Positions 7,701-15,023 are shown, counted from the stretch's first letter. The stretch is 32,902 bases of DNA from Prevotella sp. (GCA_017548275.1 JAFZAH010000046.1:1-32902), one strand, 5' to 3'. The notes: generated by a model not told the origin, from the sequence alone. Numbers and translations: made by a program.

Positions 7701-9546
7701 AGTTGATGTGATTACGTTGGATACTTGCCGCCTGCGACTCTGACGACGACGACAACTTGCCCTTGATATACTGTTCCATCATCAGCGCACCGATAGGCAC
7801 ACCGAAGGTGGCTCCGAAACCGCCGTTCTCCACATAGACAGCGATGGCAATCTGCGGGTCTTCCATCGGTGCGAATCCCATGAATGCGCTGTGGTCGCGT
7901 CCCCTGTTCTGCGCGGTACCGGTCTTTCCGCACACCGCATAGTCAGAGCGGTTGGCGCGGCGGCAAGTACCTGCCTGCACTGCCCTTCGCATACCCTGCA
8001 CCACCAGTTCGTATGCGCTGCGGGGCGCTTTCGTGTAGTGCTTGACGGTATAAAGAGAATCCAAAGGTGTGTCCTCAATCTCTTTCACCACATGGGGCGT
8101 AATGTAATAACCGCGGTTGGCGATGGTCGCTCCCAGATTGGCTATTTGCAACGGGGTAAGCGTCACCTCACCCTGTCCGATGGCGATACTGATGACACCG
8201 AGCGCGTTCCACCCGTTTTTGAAGGCATTGTCATAGAAATCGCCGTTGGGTATCATGCCTCTCGCCTCACCGGGCAAATCCACGCCCAATTTATAGCCAA
8301 AGCCCATGCTCACCATATAGTCGCGCCACACATTCATCGCATTCGACACGCCATTGTATTTTTTGTCGGTCAGCATGTGATACAGCCCCCAGCAGAAGTA
8401 ACCGTTGCACGACGTGCCGATGGCCGGTATCAGGCTGAGCGGTGAGCCATGGCCGTGACAACCCACACGCATGCCCGAATAGACAAATCCCCGATGGCAA
8501 GGATAGTTGGTGGCTTCGGTGATGATGTCCTCGCTGAGGAAGGTGAGCGCCTGCGATGTCTTGAACGTCGAGCCCGGCGGATAGGTACCCATGATAGCAC
8601 GGTTGAGCAACGGTTTCATCGGGTCGCGACTCAATGCCATGTGATTTTTTCCACGTTGGCGGCCAATCATCATTTGCGGGTCATAGGAAGGGCTCGACAC
8701 CAGACACAATATCTCGCCCGTGGAAGGCTCGATGGCCACGATACTGCCCAGTTTTCCCTCCATGAGCCGCTCGCCCAGACTCTGCAATTCTATGTCGATG
8801 CTCAACGTCAGGTTTTTTCCCGGCGTGGGCTGCGTGTCGTATTCGCCGTTTTGATAATTGCCCTGTATGCGTCCGCGAGAGTCGCGCAAGAGCACCTGCA
8901 CACCTTTCTTACCACGCAGATATGTCTCATAAGAACTCTCCACCCCCACCTTGCCGATATAATCGCCAGGCTGGTAGTAATCATCCTTTTTGATTTCAGC
9001 GGACGACACCTCGGCCACGTCGCCCAACACCAATGCCGCATTGGGATATTCATATTGGCGTACGCTTCGTTTTTGGATATAGAAACCCGGAAAACGATAC
9101 GATTTCTCATTAAAAATGCTGAACTCCTGGTCGGACAGTTGCGACATGAACACCTGCTGCGTATAGGGCGAATAACCGGGGTTTTTCGACCGGTCCTTGA
9201 TGTCGCTCATACGCCGTTCGAAAAAGTCGGGGGTGATGTCGAGCGTACGGCAGAACTCCAGGGTGTCGAGCACCTGAAGCGAGTCTTGTTGGTTGCCCAC
9301 CTCATTCATCACCACCATAATATCGTATGAGGGCTTGTTATACACCAACAATTTACCGTTTCGGTCAGAGATGATGCCTCGCGACGGATATTCCACCTTC
9401 TTCAGAAAAGCGTTGCTGTCAGCGTTTTTCTTGTAGTCGGGGCTCATAATCTGGAGATAGAACAGCCGGATGATGTACATCACCACCACGGCAATGGCCA
9501 CACCACCTATCACCCAACGTCGTTTGTCAAGTTCATACTCTTTCAT
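7681..9546 (-). CDS. mrdA: Penicillin-binding protein 2 (elongation transpeptidase)
   Basis: This 621-residue class B PBP cross-links peptidoglycan during side-wall elongation. A single N-terminal membrane anchor (residues about 11-32) is followed by the dimerisation/pedestal domain with SRGIISDRNGKLL. The transpeptidase domain carries the three active-site motifs: Ser326-T-F-Lys329, Ser379-Cys-Asn381 and Lys541-Thr-Gly543. The length matches E. coli PBP2 (633). It is the fifth gene of the purH-like, mreB, mreC, mreD, mrdA, rodA series and overlaps rodA by 20 bases. It would be the main target of amdinocillin-type beta-lactams by family knowledge. Confidence 0.95.
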   Translation of the reverse strand: MKEYELDKRRWVIGGVAIAVVVMYIIRLFYLQIMSPDYKKNADSNAFLKKVEYPSRGIISDRNGKLLVYNKPSYDIMVVMNEVGNQQDSLQVLDTLEFCRTLDITPDFFERRMSDIKDRSKNPGYSPYTQQVFMSQLSDQEFSIFNEKSYRFPGFYIQKRSVRQYEYPNAALVLGDVAEVSSAEIKKDDYYQPGDYIGKVGVESSYETYLRGKKGVQVLLRDSRGRIQGNYQNGEYDTQPTPGKNLTLSIDIELQSLGERLMEGKLGSIVAIEPSTGEILCLVSSPSYDPQMMIGRQRGKNHMALSRDPMKPLLNRAIMGTYPPGSTFKTSQALTFLSEDIITEATNYPCHRGFVYSGMRVGCHGHGSPLSLIPAIGTSCNGYFCWGLYHMLTDKKYNGVSNAMNVWRDYMVSMGFGYKLGVDLPGEARGMIPNGDFYDNAFKNGWNALGVISIAIGQGEVTLTPLQIANLGATIANRGYYITPHVVKEIEDTPLDSLYTVKHYTKAPRSAYELVVQGMRRAVQAGTCRRANRSDYAVCGKTGTAQNRGRDHSAFMGFAPMEDPQIAIAVYVENGGFGATFGVPIGALMMEQYIKGKLSSSSESQAASIQRNHINYGKADR

Positions 9547-9635
9547 TCTTTGTTCCTTTCATTCATAATTTAGTCCACATTATCATTTTTATTCTCTCTG
9601 GTCAGTAGTTTTTGTTTTGCCTTCACGAAACGGCC

Positions 9636-10142
9636 TCATTCTTTCCGTTTCTGCGCCATCTCCAGAAGCATGATAAGCAATATCGTAAGCACACTGCTGC
9701 CGACAACACGCTGTATCCACTGCATCCAGTTGAAGAAGGCAAACAATTCCAACGTGTAAAACGCCACACAATAAATCACTGTGGCGATAGTGACATAATA
9801 GAAATATTTGATACGGCCGAGTTCCGCCGCCGAAGGGCGTGCGTCTTCCGCCAATTCACGCGTGACGAACAAATCGAGCAACACGGGTTGCATCATACCC
9901 AGCAGTGTCATCGAACAAGCGCCCACACCGGGCGTATTCTGGAAGGTATCCATCAGCAGTCCGAGCACGAACGCCTCGACGATGATAGCCCACCGGGGAT
10001 AGTTACGCCTCATCTTCAGCACAAAGAAGATATACAACAATGGCGTGGCCACACCGAACAAAGAGATGTGGTTGAGTACAAACACTTGCACCACCCCCAA
10101 GGCGAGGAAACTTAACAGATGTCTCAGATAACTAAAATTCAT
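9636..10142 (-). CDS. mreD: Rod shape-determining protein MreD
   Basis: This 168-residue integral membrane protein has five or six hydrophobic helices (LSFLALGVVQVFVLNHISLF, IIVEAFVLGLLMDTF, LLGMMQPVLLDLF, VTIATVIYCVAFYTLELF, VVGSSVLTILLIMLLEM). Length, topology and position directly after mreC identify it as MreD, the membrane partner of MreC in the elongasome. Sequence motifs alone would be weak. The ATG at 10142 lies 17 bases after the mreC stop. About 90 bases separate it from mrdA. Confidence 0.88.
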   Translation of the reverse strand: MNFSYLRHLLSFLALGVVQVFVLNHISLFGVATPLLYIFFVLKMRRNYPRWAIIVEAFVLGLLMDTFQNTPGVGACSMTLLGMMQPVLLDLFVTRELAEDARPSAAELGRIKYFYYVTIATVIYCVAFYTLELFAFFNWMQWIQRVVGSSVLTILLIMLLEMAQKRKE

Positions 10143-10159
10143 GTTACTGCCCTCCCCTG

Positions 10160-11023
10160 TTATTTTTTCACTTCGAGGGCTTCCTCAGCCTTCTGTTCCA
10201 ACTCTGCCTGTTCGTTTTGCCTGCGGGCATAGCGTATGACACACACATTGCGCAACTGTGCATAATCCGTCGTCAGATTCACTTTCAAGCGATATGACAA
10301 TCCGTCGCGCGAGTCAAGTTGCTCGGTCACCACACCCACCATCAGCCCTGCGGGGAAGACAGTGGAATAACCGCTGGTGACTATGGTGTCGCCCGTCTCA
10401 AACTTCGCATGGCGGGGCACATCATCCACGTACGCCACATTGCTCGGACCGCCGTTCCAGTGGAGATATCCGAAATAGCCCCTGCCCTGAATGGCGCAAC
10501 TGATGTTTGATTTCTCATTGAGCACAGGAATCACCACCGAATAATGGGCAGAGGTCATATAGACGATACCCACCACGCCGGTGCCGCAGGCCACGCCCAT
10601 GTCGGGCATCACGCCGTCGGCCTCGCCTTTGTCGATTGTCATCAAGTTGTTGGGTTTGTGTACTGTATTGCCAATCACTTTGGCAGCAATGGTCTGGAGC
10701 GAATCAATCTCCAAAGCACGACGCACCTGGCCTGTCGTATCAGCACGCTCGAGTTCATTCAGACGTGTACGCAGCGCGCTCACCTCCTGCTCCAACTGCA
10801 AGTTGCGCACGGTCAGGTCCTCATTCTCGCCGCGCATGTGGAAGAAAGCGCCCACCCATGCGTCGGCCTCCATCACCTTTCCCGTGATGGCATTGGCGGA
10901 CGAGGACCACACACTGGCATGGTAACTGCTGTACTGAAACAGCAGCACCAATCCCACCACCTCTAATAAAATGAATACGAACCAGTGGTTATGTCGTGAG
11001 AGAAACTCTAATAGATTGCGCAC
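10160..11023 (-). CDS. mreC: Rod shape-determining protein MreC
   Basis: This 287-residue bitopic periplasmic protein scaffolds the elongasome and activates PBP2. It has a short cytoplasmic N terminus and one membrane helix (residues about 13-32). A coiled coil follows (residues about 65-100, ending LRTRLNELERADTT), then the beta-barrel core with AAKVIGNTVHKPNNLMTIDKGEADGVMPDMGVACGTGVVG, which is the family hallmark. The C terminus is a charged Glu/Lys tail. It lies between mreB (62 bases upstream) and mreD (17 bases downstream). The length is close to the family norm. Confidence 0.93.
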   Translation of the reverse strand: MRNLLEFLSRHNHWFVFILLEVVGLVLLFQYSSYHASVWSSSANAITGKVMEADAWVGAFFHMRGENEDLTVRNLQLEQEVSALRTRLNELERADTTGQVRRALEIDSLQTIAAKVIGNTVHKPNNLMTIDKGEADGVMPDMGVACGTGVVGIVYMTSAHYSVVIPVLNEKSNISCAIQGRGYFGYLHWNGGPSNVAYVDDVPRHAKFETGDTIVTSGYSTVFPAGLMVGVVTEQLDSRDGLSYRLKVNLTTDYAQLRNVCVIRYARRQNEQAELEQKAEEALEVKK

Positions 11024-11085
11024 CGACCAGAAATTTATGAAGGCTGGCTCTACCCGTTATCACGCGTGAGGCCAGCCTGTGTCGA

Positions 11086-12108
11086 TTATCTCATGAGGAA
11101 CGAGAAGCGGTCAACATTCTTCAATGCCACACCCGCTCCTTTTGCCACGCTGTGCAACGGGTCTTCCGCGATATGGAAGGGGATGTTGATTTTGTCGTGC
11201 AGACGTTTGTCAAGCCCCCTCAGCAATGCTCCACCGCCAGTGAGATAGATACCGTTGTGCACGATATCGGCATATAACTCGGGAGGAGTTTGTTCCAGAG
11301 CCGAGAGCACCGCATTCTCAATCTTTGCGATGGTCTTGTCCAGACAGTGTGCGATTTCCTGATAGCACACCGGCACCTCCATAGGCAGTGCCGTGATACG
11401 GTTAGGACCATGCACAATGTAGTCTTCGGGCGTCTCGTCGCCCAAGTCGGTCAATGCGCTTCCCACATGTATCTTGATACGCTCGGCCATACGCTCTGAC
11501 ACCTTCACATTGTGCTGACGGCTCATGTACTCCTGAATGTCGGCGGTCAGATCGTCGCCGGCGGTGCGGATAGAGTTGTTCGACACGATACCGCCCAATG
11601 AGATGACGGCAATCTCGGTAGAACCGCCACCTATATCGACAATCATGTTGCCCTCAGGAGCCTCAACGTCGATACCGATACCGATAGCGGCAGCCATCGG
11701 CTCGAAAATCAGATACACATCGCGGCCGTCGGCATGTTCGGCAGAGTCGCGCACAGCACGCAGTTCCACCTCAGACGCGCCCGAAGGCACACCGATGACC
11801 ATGCGCAGTGAAGGTGAGAACAGACGGCTACCGGAGTGAACCATCTTAATCAATCCGCGCATCATTAACTCACATGCCGTAAAGTCGGCTATCACACCAT
11901 CGCGAAGCGGTCGGACGGTGCGGATGTTGTCATGCGTTTTCTCGTACATCAGTTTGGCTTTCTCGCCCACGGCTATCATCTTGTCCGTTCTGCGGTCGAG
12001 AGCCACCACGGATGGCTCGTCCACCACGATTTTATCATCACTGATGATAATCGTATTGGCGGTGCCCAAGTCCATAGCTATCTCTTGTATAAACGAAAAG
12101 AATCCCAT
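11086..12108 (-). CDS. mreB: Rod shape-determining protein MreB (actin homologue)
   Basis: This 340-residue cytoplasmic actin-like ATPase polymerises beneath the membrane and directs cell-wall elongation. The nucleotide-binding motifs are visible: phosphate 1 DLGTANT (residues 13-19), VIGVPSGAS, phosphate 2 VDIGGGSTEIAV, and the adenosine motif YLTGGGALLRGLD. An amphipathic N terminus (MGFFSFIQEI) fits membrane attachment. It is followed by mreC, mreD, mrdA and rodA on the same strand. No clear promoter is seen in the 140-base gap upstream, which is filled with tandem repeats, so transcription may read through from the IMP cyclohydrolase gene. Confidence 0.97.
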   Translation of the reverse strand: MGFFSFIQEIAMDLGTANTIIISDDKIVVDEPSVVALDRRTDKMIAVGEKAKLMYEKTHDNIRTVRPLRDGVIADFTACELMMRGLIKMVHSGSRLFSPSLRMVIGVPSGASEVELRAVRDSAEHADGRDVYLIFEPMAAAIGIGIDVEAPEGNMIVDIGGGSTEIAVISLGGIVSNNSIRTAGDDLTADIQEYMSRQHNVKVSERMAERIKIHVGSALTDLGDETPEDYIVHGPNRITALPMEVPVCYQEIAHCLDKTIAKIENAVLSALEQTPPELYADIVHNGIYLTGGGALLRGLDKRLHDKINIPFHIAEDPLHSVAKGAGVALKNVDRFSFLMR

Positions 12109-12138
12109 CTTAATAAAAAATGAAATGTGAAAAATTTT

Positions 12139-12180
12139 GGAGTGAAGGAGTGGAGAAGTGAAGGAGTGAAGACAATAGTT
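12139..12180 (-). repeat. Octamer array ending in GACAATAGTT
   Basis: Four 8-base units, GGAGTGAA, GGAGTGGA, GAAGTGAA, GGAGTGAA, run into GACAATAGTT. On the opposite strand the 19 bases AACTATTGTCTTCACTCCT are identical to 2066-2084, where the same octamer family follows. It lies just upstream of mreB. Confidence 0.75.
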
Positions 12181-12201
12181 TTCAATTAGCGAAGCATTCT
12201 C

Positions 12202-12257
12202 TAACCTCTTACTTCTAACCTCTAACCCCTTATTTCCAACCTCTTACCTCTAACCTC
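12202..12257 (-). repeat. Period-7 array overlapping the IMP cyclohydrolase stop codon
   Basis: Eight 7-base units read on the plus strand as TAACCTC, TTACTTC, TAACCTC, TAACCCC, TTATTTC, CAACCTC, TTACCTC, TAACCTC. On the minus strand this is GAGGTTA-like. The gene's stop TAG and its last codons (Arg-Gly) are formed by the first units. Confidence 0.8.
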
Positions 12258-12846
12258 TGCTGAAATACTCGTGTATGGCAGTGTCGTAGTGTGAACTGAC
12301 GCCAAAGGCGCGGGTAGCAAACATACGGCGGTCGGCCAAATCGGTGTAAGCACCTTTCTCCTTGAGGATATCGAGCAGCACACCATATTCGGCTTTGCTC
12401 GGTACGATGACCACGTCGTTGAAGTTTTTGGCACCGGCACGGATGAGCGAGATGCCGCCGATGTCGATTTTCTCAATGATGTCGGCCTCTGAGGCACCGC
12501 TGGCCACCGTATCCTCAAAGGGATAGAGGTCAACGACGACGAGGTCTATCTCTGGTATCTCGTATTGTGCCATCTGCTCGCAGTCAGACTCCAGTTCGCG
12601 ACGGCCCAGAATGCCTCCGAACACTTTGGGATGCAGTGTCTTCACACGTCCGCCGAGAATTGACGGATAAGTGGTCACACTCTCCACAGTCTGGCATTCA
12701 TAACCCAACGACTCAATAAATTTCTGCGTACCTCCGGTAGAAAGGAATTTTACCCCTTCTTCATTCAACTTTTTCAGCAACTCATCCAGTCCGTCCTTGT
12801 GAAAAACGGAGATAAGTGCGGTTTTTATTTGTTTTTTGTCAGTCAT
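12250..12846 (-). CDS. Stand-alone IMP cyclohydrolase domain (PurH N-terminal, MGS-like)
   Basis: This 198-residue cytoplasmic protein matches only the methylglyoxal-synthase-like IMP cyclohydrolase half of PurH, which closes FAICAR to IMP. Motifs include ALISVFHKDGLDELLKKL, FLSTGGTQKFIE, SVTTYPSILGGRVKTLHPKVFGGIL, DLVVVDLYPFEDTV, IEKIDIGGISLIRAGAKN and FGVSSHYDTAIHEYF, where the domain normally ends. The AICAR transformylase domain of about 300 residues is absent, and only repeats and mreB follow. Bifunctional PurH is about 500-530 residues, so this is either a natural split enzyme (called PurJ in some literature) or a C-terminally lost gene. The domain itself looks intact. It has its own promoter at 12872-12902. 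Confidence 0.85.
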   Translation of the reverse strand: MTDKKQIKTALISVFHKDGLDELLKKLNEEGVKFLSTGGTQKFIESLGYECQTVESVTTYPSILGGRVKTLHPKVFGGILGRRELESDCEQMAQYEIPEIDLVVVDLYPFEDTVASGASEADIIEKIDIGGISLIRAGAKNFNDVVIVPSKAEYGVLLDILKEKGAYTDLADRRMFATRAFGVSSHYDTAIHEYFSRG

Positions 12847-12871
12847 AAATATGTCACTTGTAAAATTGTTG

Positions 12872-12902
12872 CAAAGTTACTTTAAATCAAGTGCAAAACA
12901 AA
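12872..12902 (-). promoter_or_regulatory. Promoter of the IMP cyclohydrolase/mre operon
   Basis: On the minus strand TTTG (12902-12899) and TAACTTTG (12879-12872) are 19 bases apart, matching the Bacteroidetes consensus. The start codon lies 26 bases downstream of the -7 element. Confidence 0.7.
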
Positions 12903-13089
12903 AGATTTTTCAAACTCTTTTTCCTTAATAAAGTTAAAAAGAAAAAACATTGACCTAAATCAAAAAATGATTGGATGTTTTTATTATGTCATCAACACGC
13001 TTTTAACGAGAAATTAAACTTTTTTATTTTGAATCCGTCTAAATAACAAAAAAAACCTCATCACATGTAGGTATTTCGAAATAAAGATG
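12903..13089. other. Divergent AT-rich regulatory region
   Basis: There is no gene. This spacer separates the minus-strand IMP cyclohydrolase operon from the plus-strand ferredoxin gene. It contains the TTGACCTAAATCAA box (12950-12963) and the first copy of a 10-base direct repeat (13065-13074). Confidence 0.6.
12950..12964. promoter_or_regulatory. FNR/CRP-like palindrome TTGACCTAAATCAAA, copy 1
   Basis: TTGA-N6-TCAA dyad, one base off the classical FNR box TTGAT-N4-ATCAA. The identical 15-mer recurs at 14963-14977. It is centred about 90 bases upstream of the predicted start of the minus-strand operon and about 150 upstream of the ferredoxin start. A regulator is not identified. Confidence 0.4.
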
Positions 13090-13118
13090 TATCTTTGCAC
13101 CAACAAAATGTAGGTATG
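13065..13118 (+). promoter_or_regulatory. Ferredoxin promoter with flanking ATGTAGGTAT direct repeats
   Basis: TATCTTTG at 13090-13097 is a good -7 element; a TTTG at the expected -33 position is lacking. ATGTAGGTAT occurs at 13065-13074 and again at 13109-13118, bracketing the core promoter 44 bases apart. This arrangement would suit an operator pair or activator site in place of the missing -33. Confidence 0.45.
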
Positions 13119-13178
13119 ACCTGCATCATATAAGAGAGTAAATAAACATTTTTGAACCAATAAACTTAAAAAAGAATT

Positions 13179-13346
13179 ATGGCATACGTAATTGGTGACG
13201 ACTGTATCGCTTGCGGTACCTGTATCGATGAATGTCCCGCTGGAGCCATCTCCGAGGGCGACAAGTATTCAATCAACCCTGATGAGTGCACAGAGTGCGG
13301 CACTTGCGCTGACGTTTGTCCGTCAGAGGCTATCAGCCTTCCGTAA
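13179..13346 (+). CDS. 2[4Fe-4S] ferredoxin, clostridial type
   Basis: This 55-residue cytoplasmic electron carrier has two canonical C-x2-C-x2-C-x3-C-P motifs: CIACGTCIDECP (Cys9, 12, 15, 19) and CTECGTCADVCP (Cys37, 40, 43, 47). Each would hold one 4Fe-4S cluster. The length and acidic composition are typical of clostridial-type ferredoxins that serve pyruvate:ferredoxin oxidoreductase and related enzymes in anaerobes. The start ATG at 13179 follows AAAAAAGAATT, a weak ribosome site. It is monocistronic, with its own promoter and a Rho-independent terminator 30 bases after the stop. Confidence 0.95.
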   Translation: MAYVIGDDCIACGTCIDECPAGAISEGDKYSINPDECTECGTCADVCPSEAISLP

Positions 13347-13375
13347 TGTAACCAATCATCGGAATCATATTGAAG

Positions 13376-13403
13376 GGCAGTCCATACACGGGCTGCCTTT
13401 TTT
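13376..13403 (+). terminator. Rho-independent terminator of the ferredoxin gene
   Basis: GGCAG (13376-13380) pairs with CTGCC (13393-13397) and is followed directly by six T. Confidence 0.7.
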
Positions 13404-13539
13404 GTGCGCATAACCGGCGCGGAAACCATAGTTGCCGCACAGCGGGAAAGCGGTCCGAGAACAGGACGCACAGCCAAGGCTCATCATGAATAAACGACAG
13501 CCGTATGCAATAAACCACCTAAAAACTCGTTATTGGTGT

Positions 13540-14274
13540 ATGCGGAGAACGATATTCTGTTTGATGTTGACCCTGCTGTGCGCAGTGCATGTCATGGGTC
13601 AGACGCGGCGTGTGCAAAACAGGCCTTATACTGATTTGCGCCCGTTTCATTTCGGTGTGTTCGTGGGCACTCACCTGCAAGACGTTGAATTTCTCAACGT
13701 CGGGCCACAAACGCTCGAGATGGAAGACGGCACCATGGCTGAGCGGCTTGTCACCTGCGACCAGGACCGTTGGGATCCCGGTTTCAACGTGGGTGTGCTG
13801 GGAGAATTCCGCCTGAGCGAGCATTTCCAGTTCCGCGTGGCGCCCGCCATGTATTTCGGCACCCGCCACCTCATGTTTCACAATTACTCCGAAGAAAAGG
13901 AAATAGAGGAACATCAGGAGTTGAAATCGGCATACGTCTCCACCGCCCTTGACTTGATTTTCGCCTCACCGCGTTTCAACAACCACCGTCCTTATGTGAT
14001 GGTAGGTTTGAACCCGATGATCAACCTCTCGGCGCGCGACAATGACTATTTGAAACTCAAGGGGACCGACCTGTTTTTTGAAGCGGGTGTAGGTTGTGAT
14101 TTCTACCTGCCATTCTTCAAACTCCGTCCAGAACTCAAATTCATGTTCAGCCTGGGCAATGCCCTCGACCCGAAGCACAGCGAGAAACTCAAGAACAAGA
14201 ACATGCTGCAATACACCAAGTCGGTGAGTGAAGCCAGCACCAAGATGTTCGTGCTGAGTTTCTATTTTGAATAA
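13540..14274 (+). CDS. porT: PorT-family outer membrane beta-barrel protein
   Basis: This 244-residue protein has a clear signal peptide starting at the ATG at 13540 (MRRTIFCLMLTLLCAVHVMGQ). Longer in-frame starts at 13432 or 13486 would put charged residues before the signal. The mature part has alternating beta-strands typical of a small outer-membrane barrel: LRPFHFGVFVGTHLQDVEF, FNVGVLGEFRLSEHFQFRVAPAMYFG, PYVMVGLNPMINLSARDND, FEAGVGCDFYLPFFKLRPELKFMFSLGN, and a C-terminal aromatic strand MFVLSFYFE. This matches PorT, which is required for type IX secretion in Porphyromonas gingivalis. Whether this organism has a complete type IX system cannot be seen here. Confidence 0.8.
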   Translation: MRRTIFCLMLTLLCAVHVMGQTRRVQNRPYTDLRPFHFGVFVGTHLQDVEFLNVGPQTLEMEDGTMAERLVTCDQDRWDPGFNVGVLGEFRLSEHFQFRVAPAMYFGTRHLMFHNYSEEKEIEEHQELKSAYVSTALDLIFASPRFNNHRPYVMVGLNPMINLSARDNDYLKLKGTDLFFEAGVGCDFYLPFFKLRPELKFMFSLGNALDPKHSEKLKNKNMLQYTKSVSEASTKMFVLSFYFE

Positions 14275-14288
14275 ACAATTTAACTGTC

Positions 14289-14338
14289 AAGAAGATAAAA
14301 GAAGGTAGAAGGAGATAGAAGGAGATAAAAGACAATAG
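14289..14338. repeat. Purine-rich repeat ending in GACAATAG
   Basis: GAAGGAGATA occurs twice in tandem within a run of AGAAGGTAG/AGATAAAAG words, and the tract ends in GACAATAG. The same terminal motif closes the octamer array at 12139-12180 and, reversed, begins the one near 2066. It lies just after the porT stop. Confidence 0.55.
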
Positions 14339-14417
14339 TACAGGCAACAGATTGACAGTACAGCAGGGTATCGCCTTCTATCCTTAACGACCTTAAAAAG
14401 CCATACCCTCATGACCG

Positions 14418-14459
14418 AATAAAAGCGGGCGGTTTCTGAATCCATCAGAAGCCGCCCGC
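14418..14459 (-). terminator. Strong terminator of a minus-strand mini-gene
   Basis: GCGGGCGGTTTCTGA (14425-14439) pairs with TCAGAAGCCGCCCGC (14445-14459), with one mismatch. On the minus strand the stem is followed by TTTTATT. It therefore terminates transcription coming from the right (14508-14886). The plus-strand side lacks a T-run. Confidence 0.8.
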
Positions 14460-14507
14460 CGAGCATATTTACCTATTTCTCAAATTTTTCAAAAGATACT
14501 GTGTGAG

Positions 14508-14591
14508 TTATTTTCTCTCAATCATGTTGTCACACAGGATGGCTGTAGCCACCATCATGGCACTTACTGCCACAAAAACTGTAATACTCAT
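14508..14591 (-). CDS. Putative 27-residue hydrophobic peptide
   Basis: ATG at 14591 opens a 27-codon frame: MSITVFVAVSAMMVATAIL followed by CDNMIERK and TAA. The first 19 residues could form one membrane helix, and the end is charged. AAAGAAAGGAT lies 7-17 bases upstream as a possible ribosome site. The frame sits between a minus-strand promoter-like site (14894-14925) and a strong minus-strand terminator (14418-14459). I do not recognise the peptide. It could be a small membrane protein, a toxin-like peptide or a leader, or the transcript may be a non-coding RNA with a chance ORF. Confidence 0.45.
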   Translation of the reverse strand: MSITVFVAVSAMMVATAILCDNMIERK

Positions 14592-14893
14592 AACTGTTAT
14601 CCTTTCTTTACTTTAAGTGAAACAATCTGCGCGCCATCTCGGCGTAAGCGTTCTTTTAAGTTATCCTGCAATCTTTTTACTTTCCTGTAACAATTCTCTT
14701 TTTACCTCTTAAAACCTACTTATTCTGCCAAACAATCTTCTTACCTAAGTACTCTGAAAATGGTCTCTTTACCTTATAATATTTTTATCAATCTTTTCTA
14801 TTTCTATGCTTTCGCATTCAAAACATCTCTTTCGCACCTGACCTCATGTCCGCTAACATTGGTTTCGACACCCGATGTCTTGTTTTTCTGGTG
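14592..14893 (-). other. Long leader of the mini-gene, with a possible upstream micro-ORF
   Basis: If the promoter at 14894-14925 is real, this is an untranslated leader of about 295 bases. It is purine-rich on the minus strand and carries GATTG at 14627, 14673, 14737 and 14793 (5' ends on the minus strand). A TTG-started frame of 24 codons (14671-14597; LQDNLKERLRRDG... then ...LKVKKG) ends 5 bases before the 27-codon ORF. It encodes a strongly basic helix-like peptide. No ATG is available for it, so coding is doubtful. Confidence 0.3.
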
Positions 14894-14925
14894 CAAAAGT
14901 AATGCTGTTTCACAAATTCCACAAT
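14894..14925 (-). promoter_or_regulatory. Promoter-like site for the minus-strand mini-gene
   Basis: On the minus strand TTG (14925-14923) and TACTTTTG (14901-14894) are 21 bases apart. The -7 matches the consensus perfectly and the -33 partly. Confidence 0.5.
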
Positions 14926-14962
14926 ACTTGCGACCCCTTTTCAACGAAAAGCACCCCCTTTT

Positions 14963-14977
14963 TTGACCTAAATCAAA
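14963..14977. promoter_or_regulatory. FNR/CRP-like palindrome TTGACCTAAATCAAA, copy 2
   Basis: Identical over 15 bases to 12950-12964. It lies about 80 bases upstream of the predicted start of the minus-strand mini-gene and about 90 upstream of the plus-strand OmpA-lipoprotein start. Confidence 0.4.
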
Positions 14978-15023
14978 GTACTGTGTGCGCACACAACGGA
15001 AAAATCGACCATTTTTCGCTTTT

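Noticed and set aside
8449-9330. 293-codon plus-strand frame inside mrdA
   Set aside because: Antisense shadow; mrdA has all three active-site motifs of PBP2 in the opposite strand.
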